Below are positions 44,586 through 52,590 of a DNA stretch of 64,000 nucleotides, piece by piece. The stretch is from Posidoniimonas corsicana (GTDB lineage Bacteria > Planctomycetota > Planctomycetia > Pirellulales > Lacipirellulaceae). A model generated the notes under the pieces. That model was not told where the DNA came from. It saw only the letters and a program-made list of their open reading frames with translations, and ran no database searches. The stretch's first letter is position 1. The number at the start of each line of letters is the position of its first letter. The position numbers were made by a program, and so were the translations under genes. Location of the stretch: the NCBI RefSeq assembly GCF_007859765.1, contig NZ_SIHJ01000001.1, positions 3,327,156-3,391,155 on the forward strand, read 5' to 3'.

Positions 44586-46157
44586 ATGCCAAAAACGCCG
44601 CTCGCGGAACTCAAGATCCGCCGTTGGAAGAAGGCCGACATCCCGGCCATCGTCGCCTGCCAGCAGGCCGCCTACCCGCGGCTCGATGAGGAGAGCCTGC
44701 AGGACCAGCGCAAGTTCGAGCTGCAGCTCGCCGCGTTCCCCGAGGGGCAGTTCCTGGCGGAGGCCGATGGGAAGGTCGTCGGCTACTGCTCCTCGCTGAT
44801 CGTCACGATCGACGACGAGCTGCCGTGGCACTCGTACGACGAGATGACCGGCGTCGGCACGTTCAACACGCACGACCCGGGCGGCGACTCGCTGTACGGC
44901 TCGGACATCGCCGTGCACCCGGACTACCGGGGGAGGGGCGTGGCGGCGGCGCTGTACAAGCGCCGCAAGTCGCTGATGAAGCGGCTCAACCTGCGGCGGA
45001 TGATCGCCGGCGGCCGGATCCCGGGCTACGCCGAGCACGCCAAGAAGCTGACGGCGCAGAACTACATTGAGGCCGTCAGGCAGGGGGCGCTGAAGGACCC
45101 CGCGCTGTCGGCCCACCTCAAGGCCGGCTACCAGGTGCGCGGCGTGCACTACGGCTACCTTAGCGACGCCGAGAGCATGAACTTTGCGACGCTGCTCGAG
45201 ATGCCCAACCCGCGTTTCGACCCGGCCAAGCGGCTCATCGCGGGCGCTCCGATTCGCAAGTCGGTCCGCAAGGTCCGGGTCTGCGCGGCCCAGTACCAGA
45301 TGCGCCCGCTGGCCGACTGGCAGCAGTTCGCGTACCAGGTAGAGTTCTTCGCCGATGCCGCCAACGAGTACCACTGCCACTTCCTGCTGATGCCGGAGAT
45401 GTTCACCGCCCAGCTCTTCAGCCTGCTGCCGGCGGAGCTGGAGTCGTTCGAGGCGGTCAAGCGGCTCGCCGAGTGGACCGACCAGTACAAGGAACTGTGT
45501 CTGCGGATGGCGGCCAAGCACGGGCTGTACCTGATCGGGGGCTCGCACCCCGCCCTGGTCGACGACGAACTCCGCAACCGCGCGTACCTGTTCACCCCGT
45601 CGGGCGAGACCTACTGGCAGGACAAGCTGCACATCACCTCGGTCGAGCGGCAGTACTACGGCATGCAGCCCGGCGACGCGCTCAAGGTGTTTGACACCCC
45701 GGTCGGCCGGATCGGCATCCTGATCTGCTACGACGTCGAGTTCCCGGAGCTGACCCGGCTGCTGGTGCAGAACGGCATCGAGATCCTCTTCGTCCCGTTC
45801 GCGGTGTACGAGCGGAAGGGCTACCACCGCGTGCGTTACTGTGCCCAGGCCCGCGCAGTGGAGAACGTCATCTACGTGGCGTTGGCCGGCTCGGTCGGCA
45901 ACCTGCCGCAGGTCCGCAGCTTCCTGATCAACTACGCTCAGTCCGCCATCTGCACGCCGTGCGACTTCTCGTTCCCGAAGGACGGGATCATCGCCGAGGC
46001 CGAGCCCAATGTCGAAACGGTGGTGATCGGCGAGCTGGACCTGAACGACCTGTCCGTGCAGCGCGACATCGGCAGCGTGCTGCCGCTGCAGGACCGCCGC
46101 GACGACCTCTACGAGACGCGGGGCAAGACCAAGGTCGAGGTCGTGACCGTGCGCTAG
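44586..46157 (+). CDS. GNAT acetyltransferase fused to a carbon-nitrogen hydrolase
   Basis: A 523-aa two-domain protein. Residues about 8-205 form a GNAT N-acetyltransferase (IRRWKKADIPAIVACQQAAYP; the acetyl-CoA loop in IAVHPDYRGRGVAAALYKRRK). Residues about 228-505 form a nitrilase-type hydrolase with the catalytic E in LLMPEMFT, K in YWQDKLHIT and C in ILICYDVEFPELT. This fusion is known from several bacteria and probably couples amide hydrolysis with acyl transfer. The ATG at 44586 precedes the first GNAT strand. Its TAG stop is part of a CTAG that borders the inverted-repeat unit downstream. Confidence 0.93.
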   Translation: MPKTPLAELKIRRWKKADIPAIVACQQAAYPRLDEESLQDQRKFELQLAAFPEGQFLAEADGKVVGYCSSLIVTIDDELPWHSYDEMTGVGTFNTHDPGGDSLYGSDIAVHPDYRGRGVAAALYKRRKSLMKRLNLRRMIAGGRIPGYAEHAKKLTAQNYIEAVRQGALKDPALSAHLKAGYQVRGVHYGYLSDAESMNFATLLEMPNPRFDPAKRLIAGAPIRKSVRKVRVCAAQYQMRPLADWQQFAYQVEFFADAANEYHCHFLLMPEMFTAQLFSLLPAELESFEAVKRLAEWTDQYKELCLRMAAKHGLYLIGGSHPALVDDELRNRAYLFTPSGETYWQDKLHITSVERQYYGMQPGDALKVFDTPVGRIGILICYDVEFPELTRLLVQNGIEILFVPFAVYERKGYHRVRYCAQARAVENVIYVALAGSVGNLPQVRSFLINYAQSAICTPCDFSFPKDGIIAEAEPNVETVVIGELDLNDLSVQRDIGSVLPLQDRRDDLYETRGKTKVEVVTVR

Positions 46158-46312
46158 AGCGTGCTTCACGTACCTGCAGCGTCGATGGCGTAGGCGAGGC
46201 GAGCGGGGCAAGGAGTCCGAAGCAGGCGGATTGGTAGATCCGTCGATGCAGGACGACGAAGCCCGGCGAAGCCGCAGCCCGCTAGCAACGCTGCAGGTAC
46301 GTGAAGTGCGCT
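46158..46312. repeat. 155-bp MITE-like inverted-repeat unit flanked by CTAG
   Basis: A 25-bp inverted repeat with two mismatches bounds this unit (left arm 46158-46182, right arm 46288-46312). Both ends are flanked by CTAG (46154-46157 and 46313-46316), which could be a 4-bp target duplication. The unit fills exactly the space between the convergent GNAT/hydrolase and rsgA genes, and both stop codons (TAG) lie in the flanking CTAGs. No frame inside encodes a protein. Confidence 0.75.
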
Positions 46313-47449
46313 CTAGACGTCGTCGCCCGCCTGGATCTGCACGTAGCTCTCGTAGCGGCGGGCGTCGATCCAGCCATCGGCCACGGCGTCCTTCACCGCG
46401 CAGAACTCCTCGTGCGTGTGGGTGCAGTCGGCGTACCGGCACTTGCTGACGAACGGCCGGATGTCGCGGAACAGGCCGGCGACCTCCTCCGGGATCACGT
46501 CCCACAGTTGAAATTGGCGGATGCCGGGCGTGTCGACCAGATAGCCGCCGTCGCCCGTGGGGTAGAGCTCGGCGGTGGTCGTGGTGTGGCGGCCCTTGTC
46601 GGTCTCGGTGCTGACGGTCTGCACCCGCAGCGACAGCGCCGGGTCGATCGCGTTGAGCAGAGTCGACTTCCCGACGCCGGACTGTCCGGTTAGCACGGTC
46701 TCCTTGCCGGCCAGCGACTCCTTCAGCGGCTCGATCCCCTGCCCGTCCACCACGGAGATGAGCCGCACGTCGTAGCCCATCTGGTCGTACACGCCGGTAA
46801 TCGGCATCAGATCGGCCCGGTCGACGAGGTCGGTCTTGGTGATGCAGACAATCGGGCTCAGCCCGGCCTGCTCGCAGGTCACCAGGTACCGGTCGATGAG
46901 GTTCGGCTTCAGCCTGGGCTGGGCCGCGCTGACCACGATCAGCACCTGGTCCACATTCACCACAATCAGGTGCCGCCGCCCGCGGCTGGTGCGGCTCAGC
47001 ACGCCGTGCCTGGGCTCGACGCGCTCGATGATACCCTCCTGCTCACCCTCGGGGCGGACCCAGACGTTGTCGCCGGCGGCGACCACGTGTCGCAGCTCGG
47101 TGGAAAGCTGCTTGAGCAGCTGCCGCGTGGCGCAGGCGCGGGTGCGGCCCTCGTCGGTCAGAACGGTGCTCACCAGCCCCTGCACCCGCAGCACCCTGCC
47201 CTGCACGCATTGGTCGCGATCGATCTCCGGCAGCACCATCGTGCCGGACGCGTCCTCGACAACCTCGCCCCCGGCGATGGTCTTCTTGCGGGTCAGGCCG
47301 CCCTTGCCCGAAACGCGTTCGCGGCCGGCCTCGTCGCCGGCGGCGTCCGAGTCGCCGGTGAACCGCCGGGTGAGGTCGTTGTTGCGGGCCCGCGACTGGT
47401 GGTTCTTGCGGAAGTCGGCCCGCAGCTTGCCCTTCTTCTTTTTGGACAC
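46313..47449 (-). CDS. rsgA: Ribosome small-subunit GTPase RsgA
   Basis: A 378-aa circularly permuted GTPase that assists late 30S subunit maturation. The N-terminus is Lys/Arg-rich (MSKKKKGKLRADFRKNHQ), then an OB fold (about 75-150). The permuted G motifs appear in the order G4 (ITKTDLVD), G5, G1 (TGQSGVGKSTLLNAI) and G3 (VDTPGIRQF). A C-terminal zinc module follows, with Cys/His in FVSKCRYADCTHTHEEFCAVKDAV. The start is GTG at 47449. The last codon abuts the MITE-like unit. Confidence 0.95.
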   Translation of the reverse strand: MSKKKKGKLRADFRKNHQSRARNNDLTRRFTGDSDAAGDEAGRERVSGKGGLTRKKTIAGGEVVEDASGTMVLPEIDRDQCVQGRVLRVQGLVSTVLTDEGRTRACATRQLLKQLSTELRHVVAAGDNVWVRPEGEQEGIIERVEPRHGVLSRTSRGRRHLIVVNVDQVLIVVSAAQPRLKPNLIDRYLVTCEQAGLSPIVCITKTDLVDRADLMPITGVYDQMGYDVRLISVVDGQGIEPLKESLAGKETVLTGQSGVGKSTLLNAIDPALSLRVQTVSTETDKGRHTTTTAELYPTGDGGYLVDTPGIRQFQLWDVIPEEVAGLFRDIRPFVSKCRYADCTHTHEEFCAVKDAVADGWIDARRYESYVQIQAGDDV

Positions 47450-47560
47450 GGATCGATTGCTGCTGCAGGGGTGAAACCGCCCCAGTCTACAGCGCGGAGG
47501 GGGGCGGAGGGAGCACCGTCGAGAACGACGCCGCGGCGCCGCCCGCGGTTCGGTGCGGTC

Positions 47561-47598
47561 GAAAAAGAAAGGACGCTCGGCGGGGCCGAGCGTCCTTT
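47561..47598 (-). terminator. Intrinsic terminator after the FHA gene
   Basis: A perfect 14-bp stem (47568-47581 with 47585-47598) and a 3-base loop. On the minus strand it is followed by CTTTTTC. It lies 28 bp past the FHA stop. Confidence 0.88.
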
Positions 47599-47625
47599 GT
47601 GGCTTGTCTCTGCGTTAGCGTCGGC

Positions 47626-48087
47626 TCACAGGGCCTGGCCTGGAAGCTTGACCTGGCCGGCCGCGTTGTTGTTGGGATCGTACCGCTTGGAGGACGAACC
47701 GCCGCGGGGGGTGTGCTCCAGGCCGGCCCGCTTAAGGAGCGACTCGCCCAGAATTTCTTTCGACTGATTGTCCGACGGCGGCGGGCCGACGGCGCCGAGC
47801 TCGGCCGGCGAGTACTCGACGCGGTACTTGTGCTTGCTGATGGCCAGGGTGTCGCCCGGGTCGACCCGCTTGTCTTGCACCTTAGCGTTGTTGACCTTCA
47901 CGCCGTTGCGGCTCTGCAGGTCGCGGACAAACAGGTACCCGCTGTCGAAGTAGAGCTCGCAGTGGTGGGCCGACACGTTGGCGAACCGCAGCACGATGTC
48001 GCAGCTCTCACGGCGCCCAACAAGCAGCTTTTCTTTGAGCAGCGGGACCGGGTCGCCGCCGCCGAGAGGAATGAGTTCGCCGTACAT
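47626..48087 (-). CDS. FHA-domain protein
   Basis: A 153-aa protein with one forkhead-associated domain (about 20-95), which binds phosphothreonine. The key motifs are present: LLVGRRESCDIVLRFANVSAHHCEL and VRDLQSRNGVKVNN. The C-terminal 50 residues are flexible and end in a Pro/Asn-rich tail. The ATG at 48087 begins MYGELIPLGGGD, and no upstream extension is FHA-like. It is a natural partner for Ser/Thr kinases such as the one at 33679, but a link is inference. A terminator follows. Confidence 0.92.
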   Translation of the reverse strand: MYGELIPLGGGDPVPLLKEKLLVGRRESCDIVLRFANVSAHHCELYFDSGYLFVRDLQSRNGVKVNNAKVQDKRVDPGDTLAISKHKYRVEYSPAELGAVGPPPSDNQSKEILGESLLKRAGLEHTPRGGSSSKRYDPNNNAAGQVKLPGQAL

Positions 48088-48361
48088 GGGTTGCCTCAGG
48101 TGGGGGGAGACGGGGGAGGATGAATAACACGATGGCCCCGCCTGCGTATCAAGATCCACTCTAGAAACACCGGGAAAACTAGTCAACTCGCTGCACGGCC
48201 TACGGCGGCCCGCCGAGCCACGATTGCCGCCCTCACAATCCGGACAAGTCGGTTCACACTAACGGTTTGCAAGGAATCCCCGCATGTGGTTGGTCGCATC
48301 GGCGGAAACCGCGTTTAAATCCGACGGCTGGCCTAGCGGTTACTCCCCAGACGGGCGGTGC

Positions 48362-48367
48362 TACAAT
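48362..48367 (+). promoter_or_regulatory. Likely -10 element of rnpB
   Basis: TACAAT lies 8 bp upstream of the expected RNase P RNA 5' end at 48376. No clear -35 is visible (TTACTC at 48340 is the best). Confidence 0.5.
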
Positions 48368-48375
48368 CCACCGCC

Positions 48376-48749
<374 letters not shown>

Positions 48750-48967
48750 TTTTTCAGCTTGCAGCCTCCGCTGCTGTCAGGCGCCGCTTTTCGGAAACGC
48801 GGCGTTGCCGCCGCCGTTAGCGGGGCAGCGCTAGCGGCGCCAGCATTGGCGGCGCCGTTAGAATCTGCTTATTCCTCGCAATCCTCCGATTCCCCTGGAC
48901 CCGCCGCCCGCGATCGACGATAGAGCCCGATGCGTCGTGCTCCCCTTCTCCGTTTACCGGTGGTTCC

Positions 48968-50968
48968 ATGGCGACCGACAACTCGGCGGCGCCGCCGCTG
49001 TTTTCAATCCGGTGGATCGCCTCGGCCGGGCCGCTTACCAAGCTCGGCCTGTGGGCTGCCGGTGTGGCCGCAGTCGCGGCGGTGATCCAACTAGCGGCCA
49101 CCCTCGCGGGCGTTGAGTTCTGGGTTCTCGACAAGAGCGCCGGCGCCGGCGTGCTAATCGTTGTCGGGCTGTCGCTGCTGCTCGGCATGCTGGCGATCGA
49201 GAGCCGGCCGATGGCCGAATACGGCCTGGTGGTCGAACGCGACTGGCTCCGACACGTGGGCCGGGGCGTAGCGCTAGGGTTGGGGGCGTACGCCGCCTTC
49301 ATCTTCTGGGCCTGGCTAGCCGGGACGGCGCACTACACCGCCGTTCCGCTCACCCCCACCCGCATCGGCAAGACGCTGCTGGCGGCTTTGTCCGCCGGCC
49401 CGATCGCCGCCACCCAACAGATCATCTTCGCCGGCTACCTGGTCAGCATCCTCCGCGAGCGCCACTCGCGGGCGGTGGCGGTCGTTGTCCCAGCGCTGCT
49501 GTTCGCGGCCGTTGCCGCGGCGGGCAAGCTCGGCACACCGCTCGCGGCGCCCTCATTCGTGGGGATGTTCCTGCTCGCCACACTGCTGGGGCTGTGGCGG
49601 CTGCGGACCGGAACCATAGCCTTCTCAACCGGCGTGCTGACGGGCTGCATCATCGCCCGCAAGCTGCTGTCGAAGACCGAGCAGCTCTGGCTGGCGCCCG
49701 ACTCGGAGCACGCCTGGTGGTTCTGCCCCTACCGCGACCCGCGTTTGGGCGTTGGGATGTGGTCGCTGCTGGGGATCGGCATCGTCTGGGCCGCTTACGA
49801 CCTGGCCCGCCACGGCGAACGCCGCGCGCAACCGGACGCGGCGGCCGACGCGGCGTTCAAGCGGGTGCTGCCGTTCTCGAATCTGCTGTCGTTCACCCCG
49901 CTGGACCGCTGGGCGGCGCTGCTGTGGCAGGCCCGCTTCCGCGTCGGCCTGAAGTACACGCCGCGGCTGGCGGTGACGCTGATCGCCTCGGCGCTCAACA
50001 CCCTGATCTCTCTGCCCGAGCGGCTGCTCTGCCCGCTGCTCCTGCGGCGTGACCCGCCCGACCCGGTGTTCATCGTGGGGATGCCCCGCAGCGGCACCAC
50101 CCACCTGCACAACCTGCTGGCGCTCGACCCCCAGTTCCGCTCGCCGCGGAACTACGAGGTGTTCAACCCCCACGGGTTCCTGACGGGCTGGAGCACCACC
50201 GCCTGCCTGGCGCCGGTGCTGTCCTGGCGGCGGCCGATGGACTCGATGCAGATGACCGTTATGTCGGCGCAGGAGGAGGAGTTTGCGCTGGCGGCGATGG
50301 GCAGCCCGTCGCCGTACTGGGGGTTCGAGTTCCCCCGCGAGATCGCCCGCCACGACGCCTACTGGCAGCCGGAGGGCTTCGCAGCCGCAGAAGAGCGTCG
50401 CTGGGCGCGGCACTACAAGCTGTTCCTGCGGAAGATCACCTGCTTCCGCCGCCGCACGCCGCTGCTCAAGAACCCCGCCAACACCGGGCGGGTGGCGATG
50501 CTCCGCAGGCACTTCCCGCGGGCCAAGTTCATCCACATCGTCCGCCACCCGCACGACGTCTACCGCTCGAACCAGCGGCTGGCGAGCCACGGCCTAGTGG
50601 TGTTCCAGTTGCAGGACCCGCACCCCGCGGACAACTACGCCACGCGCTGCCTGGAGAACTACCGCGCGCTGATGGACTCGTACTACAACGCGACCGACGA
50701 CCTGCCGTCGGGCGGCGCGGTCGACGTGCGGTACGAGGACGTCGTCCAGGATCCGCTGCGGGCGATCCGCGCCGCGTACTCCGCGCTGGGCATGGAAGTG
50801 ACCCCGGAGTTCGAACGCCGCCTGCAGGCCTACGTGGAGTCGGTCAGCGGCTACCGCAAGAACCGGTTCGCCAACCTCGACGCCGACGAGCGGGCCGAGG
50901 TCGATGGAGCGATGGCGCCCTATCTGCAACAATGGGGCTACGACCAGCCGCGTCGCGCCGCCGCTTAG
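48968..50968 (+). CDS. Degenerate CPBP-like membrane domain fused to a sulfotransferase
   Basis: A 666-aa fusion. The N-terminal part (about 1-290) has several membrane helices and resembles the CPBP/CAAX-protease family. However, its catalytic EExxxR motif is replaced by QQIIFAG near residue 150, so it is probably inactive. The C-terminal part (about 360-650) is a sulfotransferase with the PAPS 5'-phosphosulfate loop (VFIVGMPRSGTTHLHNLLALD, about 365-385) and the 3'-phosphate motif (FIHIVRHPHDVYRSN, about 520-535). The protein could tether sulfotransfer to the membrane. The ATG follows the RNase P gene by about 220 bp. The signal peptidase gene follows only 5 bp after the stop. Confidence 0.88.
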   Translation: MATDNSAAPPLFSIRWIASAGPLTKLGLWAAGVAAVAAVIQLAATLAGVEFWVLDKSAGAGVLIVVGLSLLLGMLAIESRPMAEYGLVVERDWLRHVGRGVALGLGAYAAFIFWAWLAGTAHYTAVPLTPTRIGKTLLAALSAGPIAATQQIIFAGYLVSILRERHSRAVAVVVPALLFAAVAAAGKLGTPLAAPSFVGMFLLATLLGLWRLRTGTIAFSTGVLTGCIIARKLLSKTEQLWLAPDSEHAWWFCPYRDPRLGVGMWSLLGIGIVWAAYDLARHGERRAQPDAAADAAFKRVLPFSNLLSFTPLDRWAALLWQARFRVGLKYTPRLAVTLIASALNTLISLPERLLCPLLLRRDPPDPVFIVGMPRSGTTHLHNLLALDPQFRSPRNYEVFNPHGFLTGWSTTACLAPVLSWRRPMDSMQMTVMSAQEEEFALAAMGSPSPYWGFEFPREIARHDAYWQPEGFAAAEERRWARHYKLFLRKITCFRRRTPLLKNPANTGRVAMLRRHFPRAKFIHIVRHPHDVYRSNQRLASHGLVVFQLQDPHPADNYATRCLENYRALMDSYYNATDDLPSGGAVDVRYEDVVQDPLRAIRAAYSALGMEVTPEFERRLQAYVESVSGYRKNRFANLDADERAEVDGAMAPYLQQWGYDQPRRAAA

Positions 50969-50973
50969 CGGCC

Positions 50974-52182
50974 ATGCCCCGTCCCGGCGTTGCCTCCATG
51001 CTGAACCGCGTACCGATCATCATCCGCCGCGGACTGTTTGTCGTGGTCGGGTTCGTTGCGCTGCTGCTGTCCGCGCAGACGCTCGTGGTGCTGGGGCTCG
51101 CCAACCCGGTGGTGGTGCAGGGGAGCTCGATGGCGCCCACGCTCGAGGGCCGGCGGTGGGTGCTCGACTGCCCGCGCTGCGGCCGCACGGCGACCATCGG
51201 CATCGATCAACGCCTGGCGGCGCCGCCGCCCGAGTGCCTCATCTGCTCGCACCCGCTGGCGGACGACGCGGTCCGACTCGTCGGCGCCGACCGGCTGTGG
51301 ATCGACCGCGCGCCGGGCAGGCTCCGGCGGTGGGACCTGGTGGTTTTCCGCTGCCCCTACGACGCGCAGACCTACTGCATCAAGCGGGTCGTTGGCCTGC
51401 CGGGCGAGACGGTGTCGCTCGACGCGGGCGACGTGCTCATCAACGGCGGGCGGGCGACCAAGCCGCTCGCCACGCAGCTCCGGGTCCGCCGACTCGAACA
51501 CACCCCGAGCGAAACCCTGCCCGGCTGGGCGGCGACCAGCGGAAACTGGCGGCTGCAGCAGAACGCGTGGCGGGGGATTGCCGAGGACGGCCGCATCGCT
51601 GAACTGCGGTACCTGGCGCCGGTCCACGACGACCTGCCGGGCAACGTCGGCGTCAGCCGGCGGTTCAACCCGCTCTCGGACCTAATGGTCGAGGCCGACG
51701 TCGAGCAGGCGGCAAACGCCCGCTGGCAGATCCAGCTCCCCGGCGGCCACGCCACGCTGGACGCCGGGCGGGGGACGCTGTCGCTCAGCAACGGCGCCCG
51801 CGAGGAGCTGGTCGACCTGCCGGCGCCCCTCCGACGGGTGCTCTTCTCCAACTTCGACCGCACGCTGCTGGCGGCCGTCAACGGCGAGGCGGTGCTGCGG
51901 CTGCCTGTTGTCGACGCAAGAATGAACCCCCGACCGGTGGTGCGCGTACTAGAAGCTAGCGTCGAGCTCGGTGGGCTTTCCCTCTACAAGGACCTCTTTT
52001 ACGAGGGGACGCCGCTGGCGTTCGGCGCCGCCGGCGACCAGCCCTGGCGGATCGGCCCGGGAGAGTACTTCGTGCTGGGCGACAATCAGGCGGTTTCGGT
52101 GGATAGCCGGCGCTGGGATTCCGGCCCAGGGCTGCCCCGGCGGCTGATCGTCGGCCGGCCGCACCGCTGGCGCCAGCAGTAG
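50974..52182 (+). CDS. lepB: Signal peptidase I with inserted domains (first copy)
   Basis: A 402-aa type I signal peptidase. A membrane helix lies at about 18-40. The catalytic Ser52 is in GSSMAPT and Lys137 in CIKRVVGLPGE. Between them is a zinc-ribbon-like pair (CPRC near 66 and CLIC near 88). A beta-rich insertion of about 150 residues (195-345, LMVEADVEQAANARWQIQL onwards) separates the Lys box from the GDNQAVSVDSRRW box near 370. The enzyme cleaves signal peptides outside the membrane. The ATG at 50974 is 5 bp after the sulfotransferase stop, so co-transcription is likely; the ATG at 50998 is an alternative. Confidence 0.9.
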   Translation: MPRPGVASMLNRVPIIIRRGLFVVVGFVALLLSAQTLVVLGLANPVVVQGSSMAPTLEGRRWVLDCPRCGRTATIGIDQRLAAPPPECLICSHPLADDAVRLVGADRLWIDRAPGRLRRWDLVVFRCPYDAQTYCIKRVVGLPGETVSLDAGDVLINGGRATKPLATQLRVRRLEHTPSETLPGWAATSGNWRLQQNAWRGIAEDGRIAELRYLAPVHDDLPGNVGVSRRFNPLSDLMVEADVEQAANARWQIQLPGGHATLDAGRGTLSLSNGAREELVDLPAPLRRVLFSNFDRTLLAAVNGEAVLRLPVVDARMNPRPVVRVLEASVELGGLSLYKDLFYEGTPLAFGAAGDQPWRIGPGEYFVLGDNQAVSVDSRRWDSGPGLPRRLIVGRPHRWRQQ

Positions 52183-52590
52183 CGGCAGAGCAGAAACCAA
52201 CCGACCCCTGACTTTGTGGTAGAAACCGGCCACCCAGCGCGGGAAACTAGTCGCAGCGAGCGCCTCCGGCCGCCTCCTACCGCTGGCCAGCCCAGCCGAC
52301 TCTTGTCCCTATCACGGCGTTAGGTGGGACAAAAGTCGCACTCACCCCGGACCGCCCATGGCGTTTGACACTGCTATACCAGAGTAGAACGAGAATCGAC
52401 CCGCGTGATCCGCCCCGACTTTTGTCCCTAACGTTGCGTGCGCCAGAAGTGGACAAAACTCCCGCTACCGGTCGCGCCCCGCGGCCACTCGGCCAACATT
52501 CCGGCAAAGTTCGCGATGGGCTATAGTGCACGCCCTGCCCCGTTGGCGGTTCGCTAGCGCCGGCTTGGATCCTTCACCCAGCAGCTCCTG
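52183..52590. other. 408-bp gap with alternating inverted GACTTTTGTCCC units
   Basis: No gene is supported. Four related units of the type GACTTTTGTCCC occur in alternating orientation (52298-52316, 52318-52338, 52416-52433, 52445-52460). The outer pairs can form hairpins. TTGACA occurs at 52365 but lacks a matching -10. The end of the gap is the leader of the second signal peptidase gene. Confidence 0.6.

Noticed and set aside
52365-52390. TTGACA promoter in the gap between the two signal peptidase genes
   Set aside because: No -10 at acceptable spacing; the nearest candidates are 14 bp or less away.
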